Shown piece by piece: positions 22,316 to 33,687 of a stretch of 64,000 nt of DNA. Below the pieces are notes generated by a model. It was not told the origin of the DNA. It ran no database searches and worked only from the letters and a program-made list of their open reading frames with translations. Made by a program: the position numbers and the translations under genes. How positions within the stretch are numbered: position 1 is the first letter of the stretch; each line of letters starts with the position of its first letter. The stretch is from Dryas octopetala (taxonomy: Eukaryota; Streptophyta; Magnoliopsida; Rosales; Rosaceae), in assembly GCA_963921425.1 (NCBI GenBank), contig OY992838.1, forward strand, positions 20,873,861-20,937,860. Reading direction: 5' to 3'.

Positions 22316-22790
22316 TCACTTCCGAGAGGCAAAGTTCCCCCCACTAGCAGCTGACAGCCTTCTGTGCTGACTTGTGCCTTCATTTGGAGAGGAGGAAGCA
22401 TTCAGAAAACCACCACGATAGGACATATTTGCAACATAAGGGTTATGAGCAGCACAAATTGGAAGTGGTCGTTGAAGCTGTGGTTGGGAACACTCTGCTA
22501 AGACTTGTATTGACACACCCAAGCTTCCTTGCGTGCTTCTAGAAGACGTAACAACATTCCTGAAGTAATTGTCAAGAGCACTTGTTACACGAGTCTCAAA
22601 GTGCATCTCCATGTACTACTGCTACCTCTGCAGATGCATAATCTCCTCTTCATGCATGTTTCGAACTCGCTCCAACTCAGAACAACATTGATCCATCTCA
22701 TGTCTTCCTCTTTCAATCTCCTCTTTCTGTTGTTCAGATTCTCTGGAAGCTCTCTCGATTTCTTACTCATACTCAGCGCGCAGAGCATGC
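22316..22790 (-). pseudogene. En/Spm-type transposase C-terminal fragment
   Basis: Minus-strand frames give a charged, probably coiled-coil segment (about 22,790-22,615, with one or more in-frame stops) running into MEMHFETRVTSALDNYFRNV and a Ser/Asn-rich tail. The layout matches the fragment at 41,107-41,510 (MDFNLNGRLTTAVDSYLRGN), and both sit beside GGTCCGG repeats. I read it as the coiled-coil C-terminus of a plant En/Spm-like transposase. There is no catalytic part. Confidence 0.55.
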
Positions 22791-23204
22791 AATTCTGCTG
22801 ATCGACAAACCTCTCATATCAGACACAAACCCTGGTATGTCTGAGGGAGTGACCCCAATGCCATAACCCTTTACACGATTCCCGTGCTCTGGGCCATAAT
22901 TGGACCACGTGCAAGTATTAAATATTTTTCATGTAAAAAATGATCCCAATGATGCCATATGGGGTTTAAACATTTACCTTGTTCCTGCCATTTCTACCAA
23001 GTGCAGACACTAAATCGAAAATCAACTACACAATCGAAAGATATTTAACTATGTTAGTCGTAAATTCCTTTCAACTGCCACCAACAAACAAATAATGTAT
23101 AACATTATGTACTGCTTACTGAGGTTATTTCAATCCATTAGACATTATGTATAGCATCAAAATAATAGCATATATAATTGTCCTTCCATCAAGATTCATA
23201 ACTT

Positions 23205-23620
23205 TAGTGAGGTCTAGTCCTCAATTGGTGAGGTCCGGTCCTCAAGTCTTAAAAACAAACCCGAGTTTACTGGAGGTCCGGTCCTCAACTGGTGAGGTCC
23301 GGTCCTCAAGCCTTTAAAACAAACACGAGTTTACTGGAGGTCCGGTTCTCAAGCCCAGAAATTTCAAAGCGAGTTACTGGAGGTGCGGTCCTCAACTGGT
23401 GAGGTCCGGTGCTCAAGCCTAAAAAACAAACTCGAGTCTACTGGAGGTCCGGTCCTCAAAGGAGAGAACCGGTTCTCAAGCCCAGAAATTTCAAAGCGAT
23501 GTACTGGAGGTCCAGTCCTCAATTGGTGAGGTCCGGTCCTCAAGCCTTTAAAACAAACACGAGTTTACTGGAGGTCCGGTCCGCAAAGGAGATAACCGGT
23601 TCTCAACTATGTACAATTGT
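23205..23620. repeat. Array of GAGGTCCGGTCCTC units in the CACTA element
   Basis: Seven units of about 43-64 bp each carry one or two copies of an imperfect palindrome GAGGTCCGGTCCTC, or variant GAACCGGTTCTC, followed by CAAGCC and AAACAAACNCGAG. Palindromic subterminal repeats are transposase-binding sites in CACTA elements; here that role is inferred. The 81-residue plus ORF is an artefact of the array. Confidence 0.85.
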
Positions 23621-24313
23621 AAAGATGCCAAAGACTACAAAGCATTACAATTGACTATTGAAATGTGCTCTTAGTCTTCTAAAAGTAGTCCAATTCTAAA
23701 ATACATGACATTATTAAAATTCTTTTTTAAAGAAACATTTCAACATAAACTTCAATTTAAAACATTGTTGGTCCACATGTCATGAATAAACATTTCATCA
23801 AATACTTGTTACATCCCTTTCACTAGCATATATTTCTAATAATATTATTTCATTACTTCTACTCAAGATTAAATCTCACTATTTTAATTTTTTGTTGTCA
23901 TTTTTGTATATCAATTTCAATAGCATGTATGAATAGGCCCTATTAGGATTTTTTAATTTATTCAGTTAGAATAGGCCCTATAATTTCATCCAGATTCATA
24001 ACCCTAGTATAAATCCAGGTTTTATGCAATAGCTTTAGGCCTTGTGTGTGTGTGTATGCAGGTTTATAACATAAAAAAAATCGCATTTGGCAGACACACT
24101 TTCACTAGATCCTCTTCTAGAGGAAGGCTACAACACAAATGTCCAAGAAATATGAAGATTCCTTTGGGAATCTTTAACCTGCAGACTTAAAGTAACATAC
24201 TGATACAACACAGTAAGATGAACTGATACATGTGACGATTGACTACAACACAGTAATGAATGAACTAAAATAATAGCATACATACATCACTACCAGCACC
24301 AAGAGTCTTTAAT

Positions 24314-26668
24314 TGTCACACCCCAATCCTGAATAAAATCTAATATCTAGGAGTGAAGCGTGACTTACGTCCTAATCGCAAATTAATAAAATTTTTTTCT
24401 ACAATTAAGACGTGAGAAGAAAATAAAAGAAAATAATATAAAATAATTGAAGAGACTAAGTAAAGTGAAAATGAAAAATAGACTTTATTTAGCAAACTAC
24501 TATTCCAAGAGTACCATACTAGATGTTCATCTTCTTATATATTACAAAGTATTGATAAACAAATAAAACATAGTACTCCAGCAAATTCTCTAAATTTCCC
24601 TTGGATATTCCACAACATTGGTCATATTTCCGTCACCTGCATGATTTATTAGGGTGTGAGCTTTTAAGGCTCAGTAGGGTGTATTGATCCCTCATGGCCA
24701 GTTATCACATTTAATCAATATCTCAGTAAAAGAAAATAAATACAGATAATGATTTCAATTATATGCAATGAGAATGTGTGTACTCACTCCTTAACCATTC
24801 CCGTTGACACATACCCAAGACAAACAGGCCTACACGTCCCATACCGTGCATCCTTCCACTGTGGCCCCGAATGTCCCAAGTATGAGCCAACACCCGTCCG
24901 TCCCTTAAGCCCAAATATTTTGAATATAATTAATTTCACTTTTTCTTCAATAATTCTTCCACAAATCATGAGATCACCAGGTACATCTCCCTTTCTCCAT
25001 GGTATCTCTAATAAATCACAAGACCACCAAGTTCATCTCCCTCTCTTCTTGGTGTCTCAATTAATCATTTTCTTAACCTTGTTCACAATCACACTTTCCT
25101 TATGCACTTATGATTATGCATGTAAAGACAAACATTAATGCATGTATAGAGAAATTAAATAGTACATGCATAATAATTTAACCTTACGCAATTTGAGTGT
25201 ATCACAGACTTAAGAATTTCACAGTGCACACACAAGATTAATAATAAAAGCTTATTCACAAATATAATGCACTTGATACATTTAATGAAGAAAAAACATC
25301 ACAAGTAATAAAGATAAATTTTCACAAGAAAATAAATCACACAATATGACACAAGGATTAATTGTAATATAGTCCAATCATTGGGGAAATAGAGACCCTA
25401 CCTTAATTTCTTGAGCACGAGTTCCTTCTTAGTCCGTTCCTATGTGTTCGGGTCTAAAAAGTTAAAAAAAAATATAGTTTAGATATAACTTAATTAAATT
25501 TAAATTTATTTCACTCTCTTTTTAAGGAGAGTGTAACTCACACTCTAACTTATAGGTGTCAGATTGACGCGAAACTTGTACCATTGGACTCGTATCGAAA
25601 AATAGAGTTAAGAGGGTGAAAAATTGGGCGAAAAAGGTCGCCGGAAACAGCCGCACGCGCCACCACGCGCCGGCGGTGCGAGTGGGGTGGCTGGCCGGTC
25701 ACTGTTCATCGTCTTCTTTAAACAGTCCCTGTTTTCCAGATTTTTCAGTTTTTTTATCTCATTTTTGACTCGACTTTTGACCTATCAAACCTTCACAAAA
25801 TTGAGCAAACTTATACTTGTTTTAAAGCTCTGCATCACCTCTTTACAACCATATAAAGAACCTGAAAAACGGACGGTTAAAACTCAAGTTATAAGGCTCG
25901 AAAGGAGGCCATACGAACATGCGAATTTTTTGGAAAAATTTCCATATTTTTCATATTTCTTTGTTTTTCATTTTCCTTCAATTCCAAACCGCAAAACATG
26001 TTTATAAGGCTATAATAAGGCTATCTACAACCTAATTTTTAGTTTTACAACATAAAAGAAAGATGTGTAAATAAAATTATAAAACAACAAGTTTTAGAAA
26101 AAAAATTTGTTAAGGACACCCATGTTTCCATGGGTTCCTTAAACTCACCTTTCTTTATACCCCCCTTGAGTTCTATAGAGGCTAAAAGCTGTGAGTTCCT
26201 ACAGTAAAGAAAAACCATAGATGACAAAAGGGGTTAGTTTAAGGAAAGTTTAAAGAAAACTTCTAAGATGAAATTTCAATTTCTAACCTTACTAGAGTTT
26301 CCAACCTCTCTTTCTCTTCTTCTTCTTTCTTTCTTATTTTCTTCCTTTGGGTTTCGATTATGTCTAGGAAATCTAGTCTAGCTGCTGGACTCTTTTTTTT
26401 TTTTTGTTCTTTTTCTTTCTTCTTTTCTTTTCTTTTTCTCTCGGGTTTCTTCTTTGGTCTCCTCTGTTCAGTTTTCTTTTTGCTACTCAAGACTATTCTT
26501 AAGCATACCTTATAGTCTAATTGGCATGCATTTTCAGTTAAGAAGGGATGTATCTAATAATTATTTAGATAAGGATTTATCCCCTAAAGGAATCATCACC
26601 CTTGATCAAGGCTTTAGGTGTTCTAGTTTTGAGAAAGCTGATGGCGTTGGTTATTATCTCTTCTCACT

Positions 26669-26704
<36 letters not shown>

Positions 26705-26840
26705 TTGGGCTTTGTATGTTGTAGAAAATTGGGCTAAAGCCCAAACATTAGAAATGTAGCCCAAAGTTTATTTATCTATTTATTATTATATTTATTATTA
26801 TTATTATTTATTTTATATATATATTTTTTAGGACATTACA
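24314..26840 (+). mobile_element. Nested solo LTR (2,527 bp) with target duplication TTAAT
   Basis: It starts TGTCACACCCCAATCC and ends GGACATTACA, with TTAAT on both sides (24,309-24,313 and 26,841-26,845). It contains AGCTTTTAAGGCTCAGTAGGG (24,660-24,680), a GC-rich block (about 25,625-25,705) unlike its AT-rich surroundings and a 32-base T run near 26,670. No pol or PBS follows. ORFs inside (for instance 24,749, 25,624 and 26,454 on plus) are low-complexity and unsupported. It lies inside the CACTA element, so it is the younger insertion. Confidence 0.85.
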
Positions 26841-28281
26841 TTAATGTACTAAAGAGAATCTTGACTCTACAACCAAACAAAACAAAAACCAGTTGTGTTT
26901 TAATTACCTGATGCTTTCCCAAACAAACTTTAACTTTAACTCTCACCTTCACTTAACAGCCACTAGGTGCGCAGTTCTTAAGAGAAGAAAGTAAATGAGC
27001 AAAAAAAGTTATGTATCTCACTGAAGCAGCATGTCTCTTATATAAAGACCATGTATATGGCCAGTCTTATGGCTTAAGGATGTGGTCCAAAATAATCTCA
27101 CTCCTCTTTTATTTTAAAAATCAATTTTTTTTGTTAAAGTAATAATATATTCTCATCACTTTTACAACATTTGGAGGTACAACATTTGGACAAATGGATT
27201 ACACTCACTTTGAACTTTCAAACATGGCGCCAAGTGGGTAAAAGTTTCCCTCCCACCACTGTTATTGCATAACCCTCCACACTAAAGAAACCAACAGCTA
27301 AGTTAATTTGTCTACAAGTACAACAATAGCTGTCTTCCACCTTTTCACAATGTACTAAAACAAACACGAGTTCACTTGCATGTAAACTGGTGCTCAAAAT
27401 GGAGAAAACTACAAGCATGAATTGCAGAGTGAAGGGTCCAGTTAATAACTCCAAATGTGCATTTCACACAAAAACAAATTTCAGCCCCAAATTTCAGCCA
27501 CAAACAAATTTCAGTCAAAAATAAATTTCACATGTCAATAATTAAATAAAAGCATAATGACAATAGAGTTTGGGAAAGAACTTGGGCAAGTCAAAGAAAG
27601 CAGTGTTCCTTGGTTATATTGCACCGAACACAGTCACACTCCCAGATAGTATGAGGAATTGCTGAAAACAACCAATTTACAATCCATTAATTCCATCAGT
27701 TGTAAAAAGATAAAGTTTCTGGTATGATAGAGTTACACACATAGTATGCAGCTAGTTTAGGAACCAATAATCATTTGTTGATGCTATTAACAAACCTTAT
27801 CCATGAAATAGTTTCCAATCAAACCCACGCTGTCAGACGCCTGCAATTAGTTCCTTCATCAGTTACAAGGTGTGCGGCGGCTCATATTGGTGGTAGCATA
27901 AGTTGCTATGGATTTATCTTCTCACTAACCATGTATTGGAATGAAATGTGGTTATTTAACAGGGAAACAGAAGGGGGATCGGTCTGAAAACAATGGTGAG
28001 GAAAGAGAGAGTTGTCAGAAAACATAAGGCTACCAATTCACCAATGGATAGATATTAGCTGGGCCAACATATCAATAGCCAAAATAATGACATATTTACA
28101 ACTTTAACCCTCACATAAACTATTTTTCACTTTAGTTATAACTGTTGTAACTTTGTTTTAGTGGAATTAGGTGGCTCATGTCAGCCACAATAAATATTGC
28201 ACTGTTTGGAGAATAATACAAACTAACTTAAACATTAGTTTATGATATTAGTTGGCTTTGATAGGTATTGGAGTAGTGGGA

Positions 28282-29311
28282 GACTACAACTAAAACTCTC
28301 TTTTTTTTTCGTGATACTTACTTTAGTCGCAAATCCTTTGAGTATGCCGACTAAATTTGATCTTATATACTAACTCTCAATAAACTTTCATATCAACGCT
28401 AAGGAAAATAATCAAAGATTATTATTGGAACTTTCATATGTATGTCCATAGATGTTAGAAACTTCTAGTATTTAACGAGATTCATATTTTGAACTTTGGG
28501 CCAAAATAATGTACTCGAAACTTCAAGCTTGGGGTTTAGATTAGAACTTTGGGTTCTAAATATTTTGAATTTCATACATTAAGATCCCACAAAAACCATA
28601 ACATGAACTCCACATATTTTCGAAACGTCAGGTTCGGGGTTCTGAAATATGTATATAGTTCTAATTTTGAAAATCTAGTTATTTAAACCTCATAGGACTT
28701 CAAGTCCTTTAATAAAATCAGTAAATTTATGATTTGATCACATGGCAAGATTCAAGGAACTTTAGGTCCTTATTTAATTACATGAGTACACGAAACTTCA
28801 AGTTCGATGTTAATTAGGACTGCAGGTCCATATAAATGAAGTAATTTAAAGTTAAGAATTAAAACAATGAATTAAATATAACAATTAAAGCAAAAATTGT
28901 AAAACATTACAATAAAATATTGTTGGACTTTAGTTAGAATTTTAAAAGTCATAAGACTTTAGTCAGTAAATTATAAAATTAAAGAACCTAAATGGAAGTC
29001 TCCTTAAAATAAATCAAAGACTTCGGGTGTTTATAAAATATGAAAACTTTTAGTTCTCATAAAAACAATCAAGAAACTTCGATTCTGATTTACTTATAAA
29101 TATCGAGGAACTTCAAGTCCTCATTTGGGAAGATCTTCTAATCCTTATTTAATTGTATAAAGATTTAAAGGTCTATACATAAGATTGAGGTTTTCAGGGG
29201 ACCTCATTTGATTAAGAGTCAAAGCCTGATCTCTTATGTGATAATAGTTGCAATGCCCAATAGTATACAACAATAAAATCATAATTCAATAGTATACAAA
29301 ATTAACTATAA
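28282..29311. other. AT-rich region with GAACTTCAAGTTC-type minisatellite
   Basis: From about 28,430 to 29,200 short words such as GAAACTTCAAG, AACTTTAGGTCC and GGACTTCAAGTCC recur, resembling 18,890-19,680. It may be internal sequence of the same degraded LTR element, which the CACTA insertion would have separated from its other half. No gene is seen. Confidence 0.5.
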
Positions 29312-29580
29312 GGCCTCGTTTGGTGCATAGGATATGATTGAATATGATAAATAGCTAAATTCATGTGTATTCAAGGAAGAACATGGATGATGTCTTCTAA
29401 CTTGAAAAAAGAAGAAGATGAATTATTTAATCCCACTATTTTTGGAGGGGATTGGAAGGAATAAGTCTCCTTTTATGATTAGTCCATCTTAATACATCTT
29501 ACTCTTTTAAGTTAGAAGCTTCTTCCTTGAATACACATAAATTTAGCCATTTATTCTATCTAATTATATCCTATGCACCT
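29312..29580. mobile_element. MITE with about 65-bp terminal inverted repeats
   Basis: GCATAGGATATGATTGAATA at the left pairs with the reverse complement ending ATCCTATGCACC at the right. The left end GGCCTCGTTTGGTGC resembles PIF/Harbinger MITE termini; the right end is eroded. No ORF. Confidence 0.75.
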
Positions 29581-29797
29581 TGATTTTTTATCCAAGATAC
29601 TATGTTTCTATATAAATAAATGATATAGATCATTGAGTGATAGTAGATATCTCAAATCAATTAATATGATAGTATAGCAATGCAATTTCATCGACCACAT
29701 CGCACAAGTATATATTAATGTCCACATCACACACTAGTAGTTTATGATGCTATTTCATCGGCCAAGTTGTGCATATCATCGTGATGAGATATTCGTG

Positions 29798-30420
29798 CTG
29801 ATAACGTGTTATAAAATAAAAGGAAAAGAGAATATAAAAGAGCACAAGAAAGAAAAAATAGGGAGAAATCAGAGTGTATTCTCATTCACATAAGACATAT
29901 ATTTAATATAGGCTCTTGGATGATCAGGAATAAGCCCTTAAAGTCTCCTATTTTACGTTGAATTGGAATTCTCTTAAGAGATAATTAGACTTAGGTCCTT
30001 TAGAAAAACAGTTTTTAAATGGAGACCGGGGGTGTTTTAAAATTTATAAAAAAATCTTTTTAATTCATAATAAAATCTTTTTAATTTAGAAGAAAATCAT
30101 TTTAATTCATAATAAAGTATTTCCCTAATTTGAAGGGTATTTCCTCCTATTTAAAGAGTATTTCCCCTCCTAAGGTGTAGAGCGGGCTTTGTAGAGCCCA
30201 AAATCTTGGAGTTAAAACCTAACATAAAGCCGTCAAAGAAGAAAAATAAAAGAACTTAATTAAAAACCCTAAATCACTACCGATTTTAATCTAACAAACA
30301 CTTATAAAATGGACTAGACTTTAAGTCTCCTTTCTCTTAATTATCTATACAATTGCTTTAGATAAATATTAAACATGATAATAGATAGCCACATACTTAT
30401 GATATTTACAAAAATATTTT
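29798..30420 (-). mobile_element. Truncated LTR with adjacent primer-binding-site-like sequence
   Basis: On the minus strand the sequence ends TTATAACA and is followed by CGTTATCAGCACG (29,798-29,811), a form seen next to plant LTRs at the primer-binding site. 29,812-29,970 and 30,346-30,400 match 18,514-18,760. The insert at 29,974-30,345 is a separate repeat. Confidence 0.5.
29974..30345. mobile_element. Small inverted-terminal-repeat element inserted in the LTR remnant
   Basis: The sister LTR-like copy at 18,514 is continuous across this point, which proves an insertion. Ends AAGAGATAATTAGACTTA and TAAGTCTCCTTTCTCTT form an imperfect inverted repeat. A short TCTCTT flank on both sides may be the target duplication. 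A longer relative is at 19,913-21,000. Confidence 0.65.
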
Positions 30421-30645
30421 TTATATTTATTTTTAACATTAAAATGGAGGGGTGTAAGAAGAAGAGGATTGGAGTGTGTAGTGAGAAGAGAAATTTGCTA
30501 ATTGTGTAGTGAGAAAAAATGGGGCGTGTAAATAGAAATTTCCTTATTTTTTAAAAAGAAATGTACAAAACCTTGTCAAGTTCATGATCACGATCTCGCT
30601 TTCCCTTTTACTTCTTCTTCTCTTCTCAAACGACGAGACGAGACC
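30421..30645 (+). promoter_or_regulatory. COX10 upstream region
   Basis: Only about 225 bp separate the truncated LTR remnant from the COX10 ATG. It holds a CT/TTC-rich leader-like stretch (30,595-30,630). I see no clear TATA box, as is common for housekeeping genes. Confidence 0.4.
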
Positions 30646-33645
30646 ATGTGGAGGAACTCGCTGAGTTTCTCTTCGAAGCTCCTGTTATCCAACAACCCCT
30701 CGCTGTACCACTCTTCCACAAACGACGTCGCTCGGCCGCTGTTGCTCTCTCACTCTAAATCCTACCTCCACTCCCCCTCTCCTTCGCCTTCAGATTCTCT
30801 CAAGCTAGGGTTTCAGCGACCCGATGGAGTCCGAGCCCTTTCGGCTACTGCTGCTGCTGTTGATCTCGCATCTTCGGCCTCAAAAGCTGTGCTCTTGGCT
30901 CGCCACTATGCTCGCTGCTATTGGGAGCTCTCTAAAGCTCGCCTCAGGTACACATGTACACAACATATTTGCATGATTTTTTTTTTTTGTTTCTGTAAAT
31001 ATAGAAAAAAATGCGTTTCTTGGGTTGGGTTTGTCTGTAATTCTTTGACTGATATTGAAGTTGTTTTGTGTTAGTTCAGATTGGAATTGTTAATTTTACA
31101 GTTCCTTTTTCCATGTAGCAATACAATAGTACAGGAAAACATTTGGGTAATCGTATTCTGTTAAACGTATTGTCTTTTATAATTTGTAGAGAATTTTTGG
31201 TGATTATGGGTTTTTGTTACTTGTTTAATATGTTTAATTCTTCGGGAGAAAAGATGTACAGTTGATTTATAGTGGCATTAGTTCTTTAATATGTTTATTT
31301 ATTTAATCTAATTTAAAGGGAAAATTGTATTTATAACGCTAACTGTAATAATTTATGATAGTAAGTAGGTTAATTGCACAAACACTTAGGACTCAGTTTG
31401 ATTTCTCCTTTGGAAAAATGTAAAAGCATTCATGGGGTGTTTTTGCCATGTAAACTCATTTTGAGAATTTGACTTACGATTTTTCACTTTTGATCCAGCA
31501 TGCTAGTGGTTGCAACTTCCGGAACTGGATTTGTTCTTGGAAGTGGCAGTGCCGTTGATTTTTCAGGACTTTTTTGCACATGTGCTGGTACCATGATGGT
31601 TGCAGCATCTGCTAATTCCTTAAATCAGGTTTGCTCTTGGATAACAGTACTTTGTACCCATGAATGCACCCAATCCATGTATGTATAACTTGTATATTAT
31701 GCCAGGTGTTCACTGTGTTTAATCAACGTTTGTTTTTATTGTTTTATTTTTATATTGCAGTTTATTGTTTGTTTAATTTTTTACCATTAAGCTTGGATGT
31801 GTAAGATACAAACAGAAATGAAGCTTAAAGACAAGCTGGGACATGGATCCTGACTATATAGACAGACCAACATGGAAAATTCTAAACAACAAAATAAAAT
31901 GATGAATTAGAACCTTTTCAAGACTAGGGACTTCTGATCTGGACTGATTGGAGAGCAGCAGTTAATTAGGGTTGTCTTTGATCTTTGTTGTTTAGGTATA
32001 TTTTGAGTGTTTTTGGTAGTATGATGGTGTTGGTTGTTTGTAGTTGTAAGGTTCGGTTCTGTATTTGTATTGTCAGGTGGACTAGTTGTTTACTTTTTGG
32101 TCTATTTTATTTTGGTTTGAATAAAAGTTTGTCTCTTAAAGAAAGAAAAAAAAAAAGTGCACTCAAAAGTTTAGGACAACTCCTTTTTCCTTGCTTTGTA
32201 GGTGGACTTCTTGTCCACTGCTGAGAATTAATTGTTGTTTCTTCACTTTATTTAATAGTCTTTGTTCCCTATAAGTAGGCTACGTTAGTCACATTGAGCT
32301 ATTTGTTTTAAGTCAAAAGTGGGTTTATTACTTGAAATAATAAAAAATTTCAGTCATTGAGTTAGGAAAATGTTTTGTTCTACCTCTTGCTTAAGTTATT
32401 CTATTTTTTCGATAAGCAGGTAAGTGCACCAGCAACAACATTACAGTAAAGCACCCGGTTAAATTTTCAGGGATAAAGGTCTATTGACCTAGTGAAATTA
32501 TATGTTGATGAATGTTTGCATGGCACACAAAATGTATGATACAGTTGTAGATAAAGTACTTCCCAATTCACTTCATTATCTTTGTAATGCTGTATGTATG
32601 TACAGTGTACCTACTCCATATTCCTTGTCTTACTTCATTAAAGGAACTTTAAGAGTTCCCTTTTTCTGTTGAGCAATTGTGGTACTTTTTTGCCTTGCAC
32701 TAGTAAATCTTGTTTCAGTAGTTGATCCTAAGCTGGTTTATGTGGTTTGAGTACTTAATGGCTCATTGCATGCAGTATCTTCAGTTTCTTAAAGTTAACT
32801 TTTTGACTTGATAATGTGTTAAATTACTGTAAATTGTTCAATTTTAGGTGTTTGAGAAAGATAATGATGCCAAAATGAAAAGAACGTGGCAAAGACCACT
32901 ACCTTCAGGACGCATTACGATACCTCATGCGGTCACCTGGGCATCTGCTGCTGGTTTAGCTGGCACTGCTTTGTTGGCAAGCGAGGTGGCAAAATGAATT
33001 CACACACTTCCTTTTATGAATGTTATATAACATTAAGATTCTGATATCTCTCACATGAAATGTTTGATCAGCTGTGAGTTTGGGGACTAATGTTGCAGCT
33101 TTTATGACAAGGTTTTTGCAGGCTAATATGTTGGCAGCTGGTCTTGCAGCTTCCAATTTAATACTTTACGCATTTGTATATACTCCGTTGAAGCAGATTC
33201 ACCCAGTAAACACATGGGTTGGTGCTGTTGTTGGTGCTATTCCACCACTTCTAGGGTAATTTGTCCCTTATTTTTTTTTTAGCTACATACTTTTTTCATT
33301 GGACTTCTAGGAGTTACTTTATTTATGGCTTTGGCTATTGACAATTTATGTTTTCAGCTAACTCATAATAACTGTAATCTTTGTTGTTGCAACATATTTG
33401 GTGGCCCAAAACTGATCAGGGTTTTCTCAAATCCCCATTAAGCTTAAAGATAAAACAATTTTTTTTTTTTTTCAATATGTAATTGAAAATACCCAGTGTT
33501 TTATGAAATAGATTTTCTACATTTTGCATATCCCACAAGTATTTTTCTTTATGTCCTACACATGACCTCCCTCTCTGGTCTGAAATTTTTATCACTATCA
33601 ATGAACTTGCCACTCGTGGCTTCAACTTGCTCAACAATAACTAGA

Positions 33646-33687
<42 letters not shown>

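Larger units (their letters stand above)
21257..28278. mobile_element. CACTA (En/Spm-type) DNA transposon with nested solo LTR
   Basis: The left end starts CACTACTCCAATACTTATCA; the right end (28,251-28,278) is its reverse complement with one mismatch over about 28 bp and ends GGAGTAGTG. Both sides carry the 3-bp target duplication GGA (21,254-21,256 and 28,279-28,281). These are the diagnostic features of the CACTA superfamily. Inside are a transposase fragment, an array of GGTCCGG-type subterminal repeats and a nested 2.5-kb solo LTR. Without that insertion the element is about 4.5 kb. It has no intact transposase and is probably non-autonomous. Confidence 0.92.

Noticed and set aside
23205..23620. 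CRISPR-like appearance of repeated GGTCCGG units
   Set aside because: Plant nuclear DNA, spacers are themselves repeated, and it lies within a CACTA element.
26263..26490. 75-codon Lys/Glu-rich minus ORF
   Set aside because: It comes from a pyrimidine-rich run inside the nested solo LTR.
31985..32224. 79-codon plus ORF within COX10 intron 2
   Set aside because: No homology recognised. The sequence ending in AAAGAAAGAAAAAAAAAAA might be a LINE 3' end, but evidence is too thin to call.
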